DNA of 5,683 nucleotides from Neisseriaceae bacterium (GTDB taxonomy: Bacteria > Pseudomonadota > Gammaproteobacteria > Burkholderiales > Neisseriaceae). Positions 1 to 5,683 of the stretch are shown piece after piece. The notes under the pieces were generated by a model. It saw only the letters and a list, made by a program, of their open reading frames with translations. It was not told where the DNA came from and ran no database searches. Both the position numbers and the translations under genes were made by a program. Position 1 is the stretch's first letter; every line of letters begins with the position of its first letter. Where the stretch lies: assembly GCA_030151665.1 (NCBI GenBank), contig JASLDB010000074.1, positions 1-5,683 on the forward strand, in the 5' to 3' direction.

Positions 1-180
1 ATGAACACCAGTATTGCACAAATTTGTGGATAAAATAATTAAAATATTGGTTTTCACAAAATAAAATGGGCTGTGCTACTGATTGAAGGAGCCAAATATT
101 TAGCTGTAATTAAACTAGTTGAGCAGATGGCCTATTAGAAACGGTGACAAGGCACACAGTGTGAGTATTATTTTTATCTG

Positions 181-209
181 GTGAAAGCATTTGCTAGCAA
201 TGCTTTTAT
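181..209. terminator. Perfect 8-bp hairpin, possible weak terminator
   Basis: AAAGCATT (184-191) and AATGCTTT (199-206) are perfect inverted arms around a 7-base loop, and G-U/A-U pairs could extend the stem to 181-209. The centre TTGCTAGCAA (191-200) is itself a palindrome. On the plus strand the stem runs into only four T's, and on the minus strand into three, so it is not a strong intrinsic terminator either way. It could end the esterase transcript, whose stop lies about 155 bases upstream on the minus strand, or a plus-strand gene entering from the left. It could also be a protein-binding palindrome. Confidence 0.3.
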
Positions 210-272
210 GGGTAGATAGGAAAAGTTGATTTATACCATCTTGATATCATTTAAACTGTCATTTTCAACAAA

Positions 273-326
273 CAGATAGTGGCACCAATGCAGAGGGGCA
301 TTGCCCATTATGATGACAACTATCTG
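273..326. repeat. Nested inverted repeat (8-bp outer stem with inner hairpin)
   Basis: CAGATAGT (273-280) and ACTATCTG (319-326) are perfect inverted arms 38 bases apart. Inside, CAATGC (286-291) pairs with GCATTG (298-303) around a 6-base loop. The nested arrangement lies in the likely 3' untranslated region of the esterase. It could be an RNA fold, a short mobile-element end or a chance structure. No T-run follows either arm, so it does not look like a canonical terminator. It also overlaps the putative transposase remnant. Confidence 0.4.
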
Positions 327-363
327 GTCATTATCACAAACATTCCAAAGCAATTATTTTATA

Positions 364-1926
364 TCAGACATCATAAACACTAACGTCTTGCCAAACATCG
401 CGGCGCTCTTTGCCAATAAAATCAAATTTAATTTTGGGTTTTGAATCAATAGCCATAAATGGGTACTGATGGCTATTGTAATCAGGCCATAATGGTAATT
501 CCTTAATTTTCGGATCGCCTGACACGGCAAATTGTATGAACATCTTTCGCATCAATTTAGAAAGACGGTCTGTTTCAGGTGTCCATTCTGGTGATGCTGG
601 TGTACCATCAGTAGCGCCAAAAGTTAAGGCTAAATCAACAGCATGAGTGGCACCAAGTTCACTGGCTTTTTCATAATCATAGCGATAACTCCATACTTTG
701 GAACCTTTTTCACCGACTGCCTGAGCAATTCGGTGGGTAGCTATACCAACAAAGCAGTCACTAAAGAGCGCTGATTCCCAGCTTAAATTTTCTGATGTTG
801 TCAGTTTGTAAACTTCGACCAGCTCTGTCCATTTTTTTGAGCCAACATTGCTTTCGATGAGCAATGGCAATCCTTCAGTTAATTGTTTAACACCTATTGC
901 TTCAAACAAGTTGGCTTCATTTTTACAGTGGCCTATCAATATTGGAATGCCGTGGATATTCTTGAGTGGATGATCGGGTAGCACGATGCCATCAATTCCA
1001 GGATGAAATGCTTCGCCTCCCATGAGGGCTGTCCCCGATCTCATGGCTAGACGCTCAAAAGCATTGTTTAATTCATAAGCTGAAAGCTCAAATATTTTGT
1101 GTGCTTCATTTTCTGATAATTTAAGCTCTTTAAACAATTCTTCCCGAATCTTCTTACGGTGATCATTTTTCCATACAGGACGAGCCCCTCCACTTTGGAT
1201 AATAGCACGATCAAATAACCCAGCAGCAGAGGGTGTTCCCAACAAAATACCGATAGACATTGCACCAGCAGATTCACCCATAACTGTAATATTGCTATTA
1301 TCGCCTCCAAATAAAGCTATATTTTCTCTAATCCATTTTAGGGCTGCTATCTGATCTAACAAACCAAGATTACTGTATTTTTCATCTTTGCCTGGCATAA
1401 GATATCCAAAGCCGCCAAGCCTATAATTGATACTGGCAAAGACAACCTCTCCAGTACCAGCATAAACGGAACCATCGAAAGGTTCATCAGAGGATGAACC
1501 TGTTACAAAACCACCACCATGGATCCATACAATGACAGGTAGTTTTCTCTGATTATTTTTGGGGCTCCATATATTCAGATAAAGACAATCTTCGCTGCCT
1601 TTTAGTGTATTGCTAATGCCAGGAGGATGTGACTGTTGTATTGCCTGATTTCCAAAAGTGTCTGACTGAATAATAACCTGATTGGGTTCTATCGGTTGTG
1701 GTGGCATCCCTCTTAGTTCATTAATGGGTGCTTTGGCAAAAGGGATTCCTTTCCAGATGTTGCATTCATGATGGTGATAAAAGGATTCTTTGGCCTCCAT
1801 TTCAATTGTTTTCGTTGGTTTTTTTGCTAAAGCCAATGGATTCACAATAAGAGATGTTGCAATACCTGTACCTGAAAAAAGGACTTGCCTGCGTGTTATA
1901 CATTTTTTTAATAGCGTTTTGGGCAT
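364..1926 (-). CDS. Tat-exported type-B carboxylesterase (para-nitrobenzyl-esterase-like)
   Basis: 520-residue alpha/beta-hydrolase, normal length for type-B carboxylesterases, which hydrolyse carboxylic esters. The natural substrate cannot be read from sequence. The N-terminus has a twin-arginine signal: basic start, T11-R12-R13-Q-V-L-F, a hydrophobic stretch to about 30, and A32-L-A34 as a likely cleavage site, so the enzyme should be exported folded to the periplasm or cell surface. Visible family marks are GIPFAKAP (60-67), EDCLYLN (112-118), oxyanion-hole HGGGF (136-140), nucleophile GESAG with Ser219, acid Glu337 and base His428. The triad is complete, so it is probably active. The start is supported by GAGGA (complement of 1933-1937) six bases upstream. 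Oddities: the segment between signal and GIPFA is short and has three histidines (51-53), and FGNQAIQ (91-97) lacks the cysteine common before the EDCLYLN block. It follows etfA on the same strand but lies beyond that operon's terminator, with no clear promoter in the short gap. Confidence 0.93.
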   Translation of the reverse strand: MPKTLLKKCITRRQVLFSGTGIATSLIVNPLALAKKPTKTIEMEAKESFYHHHECNIWKGIPFAKAPINELRGMPPQPIEPNQVIIQSDTFGNQAIQQSHPPGISNTLKGSEDCLYLNIWSPKNNQRKLPVIVWIHGGGFVTGSSSDEPFDGSVYAGTGEVVFASINYRLGGFGYLMPGKDEKYSNLGLLDQIAALKWIRENIALFGGDNSNITVMGESAGAMSIGILLGTPSAAGLFDRAIIQSGGARPVWKNDHRKKIREELFKELKLSENEAHKIFELSAYELNNAFERLAMRSGTALMGGEAFHPGIDGIVLPDHPLKNIHGIPILIGHCKNEANLFEAIGVKQLTEGLPLLIESNVGSKKWTELVEVYKLTTSENLSWESALFSDCFVGIATHRIAQAVGEKGSKVWSYRYDYEKASELGATHAVDLALTFGATDGTPASPEWTPETDRLSKLMRKMFIQFAVSGDPKIKELPLWPDYNSHQYPFMAIDSKPKIKFDFIGKERRDVWQDVSVYDV

Positions 1927-1964
1927 ATGATTTCCTCAAATGAAGTTATCCATGATAATTTGTC

Positions 1965-1993
1965 AAAAAAAAAGACCACTCACGTGGTCTTTT
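1965..1993 (-). terminator. Rho-independent terminator of the etfBA operon
   Basis: Read on the minus strand, AAAAGACCAC and GTGGTCTTTT form a perfect 10-bp stem (plus-strand arms 1970-1979 and 1984-1993) with a 4-base loop. The T-run that starts inside the stem is nine long (complement of 1965-1973). It begins 18 bases after the etfA stop, so it should end the etfB-etfA transcript before the esterase. On the plus strand the same stem is followed by only four T's, so it would be weaker that way. Confidence 0.88.
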
Positions 1994-2011
1994 ACAGAGA
2001 TTGATTCTGTT

Positions 2012-2947
2012 TTAGATATTCAACTCAGCCAATAGTTCAGGAACAGCTGTAAATAAATCCGCTACCAACCCATAATCCGCCACATTGAAAATCGGCGCTT
2101 CAGGGTCTTTGTTGATTGCAACAATTACTTTACTGTCTTGCATACCTGCTAAATGCTGAATGGCACCAGAAATGCCAACAGCGATATAAAGCTCAGGAGC
2201 GACCACTTTGCCTGTTTGACCTACTTGTGAATCATTGGGTGCATAGCCTGCGTCTACAGCAGCACGAGAAGCGCCTACAGCAGCACCCAAGGCATCTGCC
2301 AATGGGGTTAATACGCTGTTAAATTGCTCAGCGCTGGCCAAAGCACGACCACCAGACACAATGATTTTTGCTTGTGTTAATTCTGGGCGATCTGATTTGG
2401 TCAATTCACGGCTCACAAAACGGCTCAAGCCCAAATTGGCTGTTGCCGCAACATTTTCAACCGTGGCAGAACCACCAGAAGCGTTAGCTGCATCAAAAGC
2501 CGTGGCACGAATGGTTAAAACCAGTTTGTCTTCGTCAGATTGTACTGTGGCAAAAGCATTGCCAGCATAAATTGGGCGCACAAATGTATGGGCATCAATG
2601 ACTTCAGTTAAATCCGAAATTTGTGATACATCCAAAAGTGCAGCCACGCGAGGCATCAAGTTTTTACCTGTAGCAGTCGCTGTTGCCGCAAAATGGCTAT
2701 AAGGAGCAGCCAAACTCACGATTAAAGGGGCGATTTCTTCTGCTAAACCATCTTCGTAATGGGCAGCTTCAGCCAGTAAAACTTTTTCAACACCAGCAAT
2801 GTTTTTGGCAGCATCAGCAACGGCTGATGCATTGTTACCTGCAACCAATACATGAACAGCGCCTAATTTTTGGGCCGCTGTAACAGCATTTAACGTGGCT
2901 GGGCTTAAAACTTGATTATTGTGTTCAGCAATAACTAAAACGGTCAT
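2012..2947 (-). CDS. etfA: Electron transfer flavoprotein alpha subunit
   Basis: 311 residues, the usual length. EtfA binds the redox-active FAD of the cytoplasmic ETF heterodimer, which takes electrons from acyl-CoA and related dehydrogenases and passes them to ETF-quinone oxidoreductase. The N-terminal domain (about 1-190) begins MTVLVIAEHNN, typical of the family. The C-terminal FAD domain shows SGGR (198-201), GASR (225-228), QVGQTGKVV (241-249), the signature GISGAIQH (258-265), NKDPEAPIF (279-287) and ADYGLVADLF (290-299). By comparison with human ETF, R228, T245, H265, N279 and D291 match FAD contacts. The start is supported by GAGGAG (complement of 2954-2959) six bases upstream, at the end of etfB. 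It is co-transcribed with etfB and closed by a strong terminator. The single-FAD housekeeping (group I) type is more likely than a bifurcating FixB, judging by overall resemblance. Confidence 0.97.
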   Translation of the reverse strand: MTVLVIAEHNNQVLSPATLNAVTAAQKLGAVHVLVAGNNASAVADAAKNIAGVEKVLLAEAAHYEDGLAEEIAPLIVSLAAPYSHFAATATATGKNLMPRVAALLDVSQISDLTEVIDAHTFVRPIYAGNAFATVQSDEDKLVLTIRATAFDAANASGGSATVENVAATANLGLSRFVSRELTKSDRPELTQAKIIVSGGRALASAEQFNSVLTPLADALGAAVGASRAAVDAGYAPNDSQVGQTGKVVAPELYIAVGISGAIQHLAGMQDSKVIVAINKDPEAPIFNVADYGLVADLFTAVPELLAELNI

Positions 2948-2959
2948 AATGCGCTCCTC

Positions 2960-3709
2960 TTAGATAACCTTGGCTTCGTTTTTCAATTTCGCCACCAATT
3001 CGGCAACGCTGTCGACTTTAATACCAGCACTGCGGGCTTTGGGTTCAGACACTTTCAATTGTTTTAGGCGCGAAGTAACCGCAACACCCAAAGCATCTGG
3101 TGCTAATTTTTCCAAAGGTTTCTTTTTGGCTTGCATAATATTGGGCAATTTTACATAACGTGGTTCATTCAAACGCAAGTCAGTACTAATAACTGCTGGC
3201 AATTTCAATGCAACGGTTTCCAAACCACCATCGATTTCGCGTGTTACCAAAACTTCACCGTCAGCCAATTCTACTTTGCTAGCAAATGTGCCTTGTGGCG
3301 CATTCATCAATGCTGACAACATTTGTGCGGTTTGGTTGGCATCATCATCAATAGCTTGTTTACCCAAAATGACGATATCAGGGTTCTCTTTGGCCACCAC
3401 CGCATTCAATAATTTGGCAACAGTCAATGGTTCTAATACTGCATCGGTTTCAACATGCAAGGCACGGTCGGCACCCATGGCCAAACCAGTACGCAAAGTT
3501 TCTTCGCATTGTTTAACACCCAAAGACACCAAAATAATTTCGCTGATTTTGCCCGCTTCTTTTAAGCGAACAGCTTCTTCAACAGCGATTTCATCAAATG
3601 GATTCATTGACATTTTGACATTGCCAATATCCACATCAGATTGGTCGGCTTTGACACGAACTTTAATGTTGTAATCAACGACACGCTTTACTGCAACCAA
3701 AGCTTTCAT
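2960..3709 (-). CDS. etfB: Electron transfer flavoprotein beta subunit
   Basis: 249 residues, full length. EtfB pairs with EtfA, holds AMP in housekeeping ETFs, and provides the loop that docks onto partner dehydrogenases. Seen here: the N-terminus MKALVAVKRVVDYN, NPFDEIAVEEAVRLKE (36-51), GADRAL (79-84), LGKQAIDDDANQT (115-127), then the beta signature VTREIDGGLE (155-164) through DLRLNEPRY (177-185). The recognition loop LPNIMQAKKK (188-197) follows; L188 corresponds to human L195, which inserts into acyl-CoA dehydrogenases. It ends KLKNEAKVI as in many proteobacterial orthologues. GAGGAA (complement of 3714-3719) precedes the ATG. It is the first gene of the etfBA operon; the etfA start lies 12 bases after its stop. 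The 191-base leader separates it from waaC, so it probably has its own promoter. Confidence 0.97.
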   Translation of the reverse strand: MKALVAVKRVVDYNIKVRVKADQSDVDIGNVKMSMNPFDEIAVEEAVRLKEAGKISEIILVSLGVKQCEETLRTGLAMGADRALHVETDAVLEPLTVAKLLNAVVAKENPDIVILGKQAIDDDANQTAQMLSALMNAPQGTFASKVELADGEVLVTREIDGGLETVALKLPAVISTDLRLNEPRYVKLPNIMQAKKKPLEKLAPDALGVAVTSRLKQLKVSEPKARSAGIKVDSVAELVAKLKNEAKVI

Positions 3710-3771
3710 AGAGTTCCTCTCTCTTCCTATTCGATAAGCAGATACAATAATTATTTAAAAGTGTACCTGAG

Positions 3772-3800
3772 AATAAAACTTAAGTTTCCCATTCTGCCAA
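3772..3800 (-). promoter_or_regulatory. Candidate sigma-70 promoter for etfBA
   Basis: On the minus strand TTGGCA (complement of 3795-3800), one mismatch from the -35 consensus, is followed after 17 bases by TTTATT (complement of 3772-3777), four of six matches to the -10 consensus. This would start transcription roughly 55 bases before the etfB ATG. The DNA between it and etfB is very AT-rich and offers other -10-like hexamers near 3742-3760, so the assignment is tentative. Confidence 0.3.
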
Positions 3801-3855
3801 TTTCAGCTTGATAAAACAAGCAAAACAAGTCAAATAGACGACTTTGCGCAATGTT

Positions 3856-3899
3856 TTTACGCATTTGAAATATCAAGGCGAAACAGAAAAATGCGTAAA
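3856..3899 (-). repeat. Perfect 11-bp inverted repeat just after waaC
   Basis: TTTACGCATTT (3856-3866) and AAATGCGTAAA (3889-3899) are perfect inverted arms around a 22-base loop. The first arm on the minus strand begins one base after the waaC stop. It may protect or end the waaC transcript, but no T-run follows the second arm (the next bases read AACATTGCGC), so it is not a standard intrinsic terminator. A further palindrome TTGCGCAA lies at 3844-3851 and a small hairpin GCTTG/CAAGC at 3806-3821. The spacer is thus unusually rich in dyad symmetry. Confidence 0.5.
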
Positions 3900-3900
3900 T

Positions 3901-4866
3901 TTATTGCTTTGCAGCAAAAACCTGTTGCCAAAGAATGAATACAGCTTCAATACTAGGGTTTTCATTTTTATTGCCAATATTTTGTGCCCAAGTTGAGGTT
4001 TGTACACCTGTTAAGGCAGGATTTGAATCCAAATAAATCCCCACAATCACTTGATCAAACGCATTGGCCAAATGCAATAAGCCTGTATCCACCCCCACAA
4101 CCGATTGGGCATTTTGTAATAACAAAGCCGCTTGCAATAAAGAATATCGTGGACATATGTGGACAAAATCATGCCCTTGTTGCAAACGCTTGGCGCGAGC
4201 CAATTCGGTTTCATTGCCCCAAGGCAAATAAATGGGTTCTTGTGTCTTTTGGTACATTAATTCAAACAAAGCATGCCATTTGTCTTCTGGCCACAGTTTT
4301 TCGTCTTTACTCGTGGCATGTAAGGCCACATGATACTGTTTGGGCATGTCTAATTTATCCACAGATTCAGGCACTTGACCACCAAAAGACACTTCACTTG
4401 AAATCGTGTAACCAAACACTTGTGACAACAGAGCCCGATTGCGCCAAATGGCGTCTTCACCTCGTTTAACAGGGTAAACCTGTTGATAAAAATGGCTCGC
4501 TAAGGGTTCACGAATGCTTTTTTTATCAAAACCTGCTATCTGAGTTTGTGGATAACGTGCAAACCAAGCACTTTTCAATAAACCTTGGCTGTCCACAACC
4601 AAGTCATATTGTTCATTTTGTAAGGCTTTTTTTAAACTGGCCATTTCTTGCCAAGTATTTTTGCTCAATAAATGTTTGCGCCAATAACGCCATTTTAAGG
4701 AGTGTACTTTTTTCACAAATGGATGCAAGCGGGCAATGTCTGCAAAACCCGCTTCGCTTAACCAATGCAATTCAATTTCAGGATGATTTTTCGCCAAATC
4801 ATCAATGGCTGGCAAGGTGTGGATTAAATCCCCCATGCTCGACAAACGAACCAATAATACTTTCAT
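3901..4866 (-). CDS. waaC: Lipopolysaccharide heptosyltransferase I (GT9 family)
   Basis: 321 residues, close to E. coli WaaC (about 319). This GT-B-fold enzyme acts at the cytoplasmic face of the inner membrane and moves L-glycero-D-manno-heptose from ADP-heptose to the first Kdo of the LPS core. The N-terminus KVLLVRLSSMGDLIHTLPA is diagnostic and includes D13, equivalent to the proposed catalytic base. The C-terminal domain has HATSKDEKLWPE (183-194) with K190 in the region of the phosphate-binding lysine, WGNETEL (216-222) with E219 matching the ribose-binding glutamate, and VDTGLLHLA (259-267) for donor binding. The resemblance is to WaaC rather than WaaF. The start fits the family exactly, although no good Shine-Dalgarno sequence precedes it (TAGATAAACAC). 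It is also called rfaC. It is divergent from trmO and upstream of etfB on the same strand; the 190-base gap argues against tight co-transcription. Confidence 0.93.
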   Translation of the reverse strand: MKVLLVRLSSMGDLIHTLPAIDDLAKNHPEIELHWLSEAGFADIARLHPFVKKVHSLKWRYWRKHLLSKNTWQEMASLKKALQNEQYDLVVDSQGLLKSAWFARYPQTQIAGFDKKSIREPLASHFYQQVYPVKRGEDAIWRNRALLSQVFGYTISSEVSFGGQVPESVDKLDMPKQYHVALHATSKDEKLWPEDKWHALFELMYQKTQEPIYLPWGNETELARAKRLQQGHDFVHICPRYSLLQAALLLQNAQSVVGVDTGLLHLANAFDQVIVGIYLDSNPALTGVQTSTWAQNIGNKNENPSIEAVFILWQQVFAAKQ

Positions 4867-4929
4867 GTGTTTATCTATCTAAAAATTCAGTTACCATTCT
4901 AACCTAGAAACATTTGTTAGGAAGCGAAT
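4867..4929. promoter_or_regulatory. Divergent waaC/trmO spacer
   Basis: This 63-base AT-rich spacer must hold, or lie next to, the start signals for both genes. For trmO, AGGAAG (4919-4924) is a good ribosome site five bases before the ATG. For waaC, TAGAAT on the minus strand (complement of 4896-4901) is a -10-like hexamer with no convincing -35 partner, and no clear ribosome site precedes the ATG. CTAAC (4899-4903) and GTTAG (4916-4920) form a short inverted repeat. I could not assign a plus-strand promoter; it may lie inside the 5' end of waaC. Confidence 0.35.
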
Positions 4930-5628
4930 ATGTCAGCACAAACTTATACCATTGAACCCATTGCGTATGCAAAAACACCTTATAATCAAAAATTTGGCAT
5001 CTCCAGGCAACCTGGCATTGTCAGTGCCAGTTATACACACATTGTTTTGGATAAACAGTTTTCTTTGGATGCTGTGCGTGGATTAGAAGAATTTGGCCGA
5101 ATTTGGGTGCAATTTGTTTTTCACGATGCCATTGAAGAAGGTTGGTCTGCATTGGTTCGGCCCCCTCGTTTGGGTGGCAAGACCAAAAAAGGGGTTTTTT
5201 CCACAAGAAGTCCGCATCGGCCCAATCACCTAGGCTTGTCTTTATTGCAATTAAACGAGATTCAGTATGTCAATAAACAAGTTGTTTTGATTTGTGCTGG
5301 CTCAGATTTATTAAACAATACACCGATTGTGGATATCAAACCGTATATTCCATTTGTTGAAGCCTATCCAGAAACCGCCAGTGGTTTTGTTGATGGCCCC
5401 CCAAAAATGCTTAACATGGTGTGGACTGATAAAGCATCTGAACAAGCTTTGGCATTATTGTTAACAAAAAATGAAAAATTGTTAATAGAACAAAGCATTG
5501 CACAAGATCCTCGACCTGCTTACCAAAATATTCCAGATAGAATTTATGTCATGCAAATTGAAAATAAAGAAATTAAGTTTAATATTCAAGAAGATAATGC
5601 TTTTATTGTTGATTTGATCGAAATTTAA
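4930..5628 (+). CDS. trmO: tRNA-Thr (t6A37) N6-methyltransferase TrmO
   Basis: 232 residues, similar to E. coli TrmO (formerly YaeB/TsaA, about 235). TrmO uses S-adenosylmethionine to methylate t6A at position 37 of tRNA-Thr, giving m6t6A and tuning decoding. It acts in the cytoplasm. The small beta-barrel TsaA domain fills about residues 5-145, with RQPGIV (26-31), DAVRGLEEF (47-55), RPPRLGG (77-83), GVFSTRSPHRPNHLGLS (88-104) and TPIVDIKPYIPF (131-142). The C-terminal extension carries DPRPAY (193-198), which is conserved in the E. coli-type protein. All the motifs I expect are intact, so it should be active. The start is supported by AGGAAG five bases upstream. It is transcribed away from waaC, and nothing in the window appears co-transcribed with it. 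Confidence 0.95.
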   Translation: MSAQTYTIEPIAYAKTPYNQKFGISRQPGIVSASYTHIVLDKQFSLDAVRGLEEFGRIWVQFVFHDAIEEGWSALVRPPRLGGKTKKGVFSTRSPHRPNHLGLSLLQLNEIQYVNKQVVLICAGSDLLNNTPIVDIKPYIPFVEAYPETASGFVDGPPKMLNMVWTDKASEQALALLLTKNEKLLIEQSIAQDPRPAYQNIPDRIYVMQIENKEIKFNIQEDNAFIVDLIEI

Positions 5629-5683
5629 AAAAATTTTAATTTTTTTTGTTTCTATTCATTCTAAAGTTTTTATATTTATAAAT
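5629..5683 (+). other. AT-rich tail after trmO, possible weak terminator
   Basis: Almost pure A and T. Seven A's (5627-5633) face eight T's (5640-5647) across a short centre, so an A-U-only hairpin followed by a T-rich run is possible. With no G-C pairs in the stem it would be a weak terminator. No start of another gene is visible before the window ends. Confidence 0.25.

Larger units (their letters stand above)
118..353 (-). pseudogene. Possible decayed IS630-type transposase fragment
   Basis: On the minus strand a stop-free stretch at 353-234 encodes a peptide with the segment IVVIIMGNAPLH. IS630/Tc1-type DDE transposases typically have hydrophobic residues followed by M-D-N-A-x-x-H around the second catalytic aspartate. 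Here the aspartate position would be Gly (codon 305-303, GGC; a GAC codon differs by one base). The frame stops at 233-231. An overlapping frame open at 246-118 then gives INQLFLSTHKS, roughly where such proteins carry L-F-L-P-P-Y-S-P; the P, P and Y positions could each differ by one base. There is no start, no N-terminal third and no clear final motif. This reading is pattern recognition on a short, frameshifted stretch and may be chance. If real, it is a dead remnant. Confidence 0.2.
1..363. other. Gene-poor left flank with inverted repeats and decayed coding traces
   Basis: No frame on either strand stays open long enough for a convincing gene; stops recur in all six frames. Short plus-strand frames are open at the left edge and stop within the first 65 bases (for example at 31-33, 36-38 and 62-64), so the tail of a gene outside the window cannot be excluded. 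The stretch is AT-rich and holds two clear inverted repeats (about 184-206 and 273-326). It also holds a minus-strand frame whose peptide weakly resembles a DDE transposase (118-353). It lies directly downstream of the esterase stop, so part of it is probably that gene's 3' untranslated region. Confidence 0.6.

Noticed and set aside
43..135. Plus-strand open stretch encoding a hydrophobic peptide (includes WAVLLIEGAKYLAVIK)
   Set aside because: About 31 codons with no ATG and no ribosome site. It faintly recalls a small membrane-protein family, but is too short and unsupported to call.
1961..1966. Perfect TTGACA as an esterase promoter
   Set aside because: It overlaps the terminator T-run, has no good -10 at 16-18 bases, and would leave almost no leader before the ATG.
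3041..3056. TGTCTGAA on the minus strand, like the end of a neisserial DNA uptake sequence
   Set aside because: Only the last eight bases fit a 12-base dialect, and they are codons for the conserved V-S-E-P of EtfB. Similar partial matches near 571, 3762 and 4366 are also imperfect. I found no exact uptake sequence.
3276..3674. Long plus-strand open frame opposite etfB
   Set aside because: It is fully antisense to a certain gene, has no ribosome site, and is explained by the codon use of etfB.
2012..3709. Electron-bifurcating FixAB-type ETF
   Set aside because: Overall resemblance and the recognition loop fit the housekeeping group, and no fixC/fixX or bifurcation partner is adjacent.
3984..4469. 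161-codon plus-strand open frame opposite waaC
   Set aside because: Antisense shadow of waaC. The waaC frame carries all the family motifs, while this one shows no recognisable domain.
1..5683. CRISPR array, tRNA, rRNA, toxin-antitoxin pair or phage genes
   Set aside because: No regularly spaced repeats, no tRNA-like fold with a T-loop signature, and no small paired genes or phage motifs were seen on either strand.

Overview
The window carries five convincing genes and suggests an AT-rich Gram-negative proteobacterium. A heptosyltransferase for the lipopolysaccharide inner core implies an outer membrane with Kdo-heptose LPS. The two electron-transfer-flavoprotein (ETF) subunits are of the housekeeping kind found in beta- and gammaproteobacteria. 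From memory, Neisseria genomes also have a heptosyltransferase I gene next to etfB-etfA, so a low-GC member of the Neisseriaceae or a relative is my best guess. This is inference: I found no exact DNA uptake sequence to confirm it.

Layout from left to right: (1) 1-363 has no intact gene. It holds several inverted repeats and, on the minus strand, a broken reading frame that weakly resembles the catalytic part of an IS630-type transposase. (2) 364-1926, minus strand, is a type-B carboxylesterase with a twin-arginine export signal and a complete Ser-Glu-His triad. (3) 1965-1993 is a strong Rho-independent terminator closing the ETF operon. (4) 2012-2947 and 2960-3709, minus strand, are etfA and etfB, 12 bases apart and clearly an operon with etfB first. 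(5) 3710-3900 is an intergenic leader with a candidate etfB promoter and a perfect 11-bp inverted repeat just after the waaC stop. (6) 3901-4866, minus strand, is heptosyltransferase I (waaC/rfaC). (7) 4867-4929 is a short divergent spacer. (8) 4930-5628, plus strand, is trmO, a tRNA-Thr t6A37 methyltransferase, followed by an AT-rich tail to the window edge.

The ETF pair passes electrons from acyl-CoA and related dehydrogenases to the quinone pool; neither those dehydrogenases nor ETF-quinone oxidoreductase is in the window. waaC (LPS core) and trmO (tRNA modification) are unrelated housekeeping genes that share a divergent spacer. The esterase differs in character: it is predicted to be exported, is cut off from the ETF operon by a terminator, and borders decayed non-coding DNA, which fits an accessory gene added at the edge of a conserved block. 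I see no CRISPR array, tRNA, rRNA, intact mobile element or clear new multi-gene system. The most unusual parts are the left-hand 363 bases and the structured 3710-3900 spacer.
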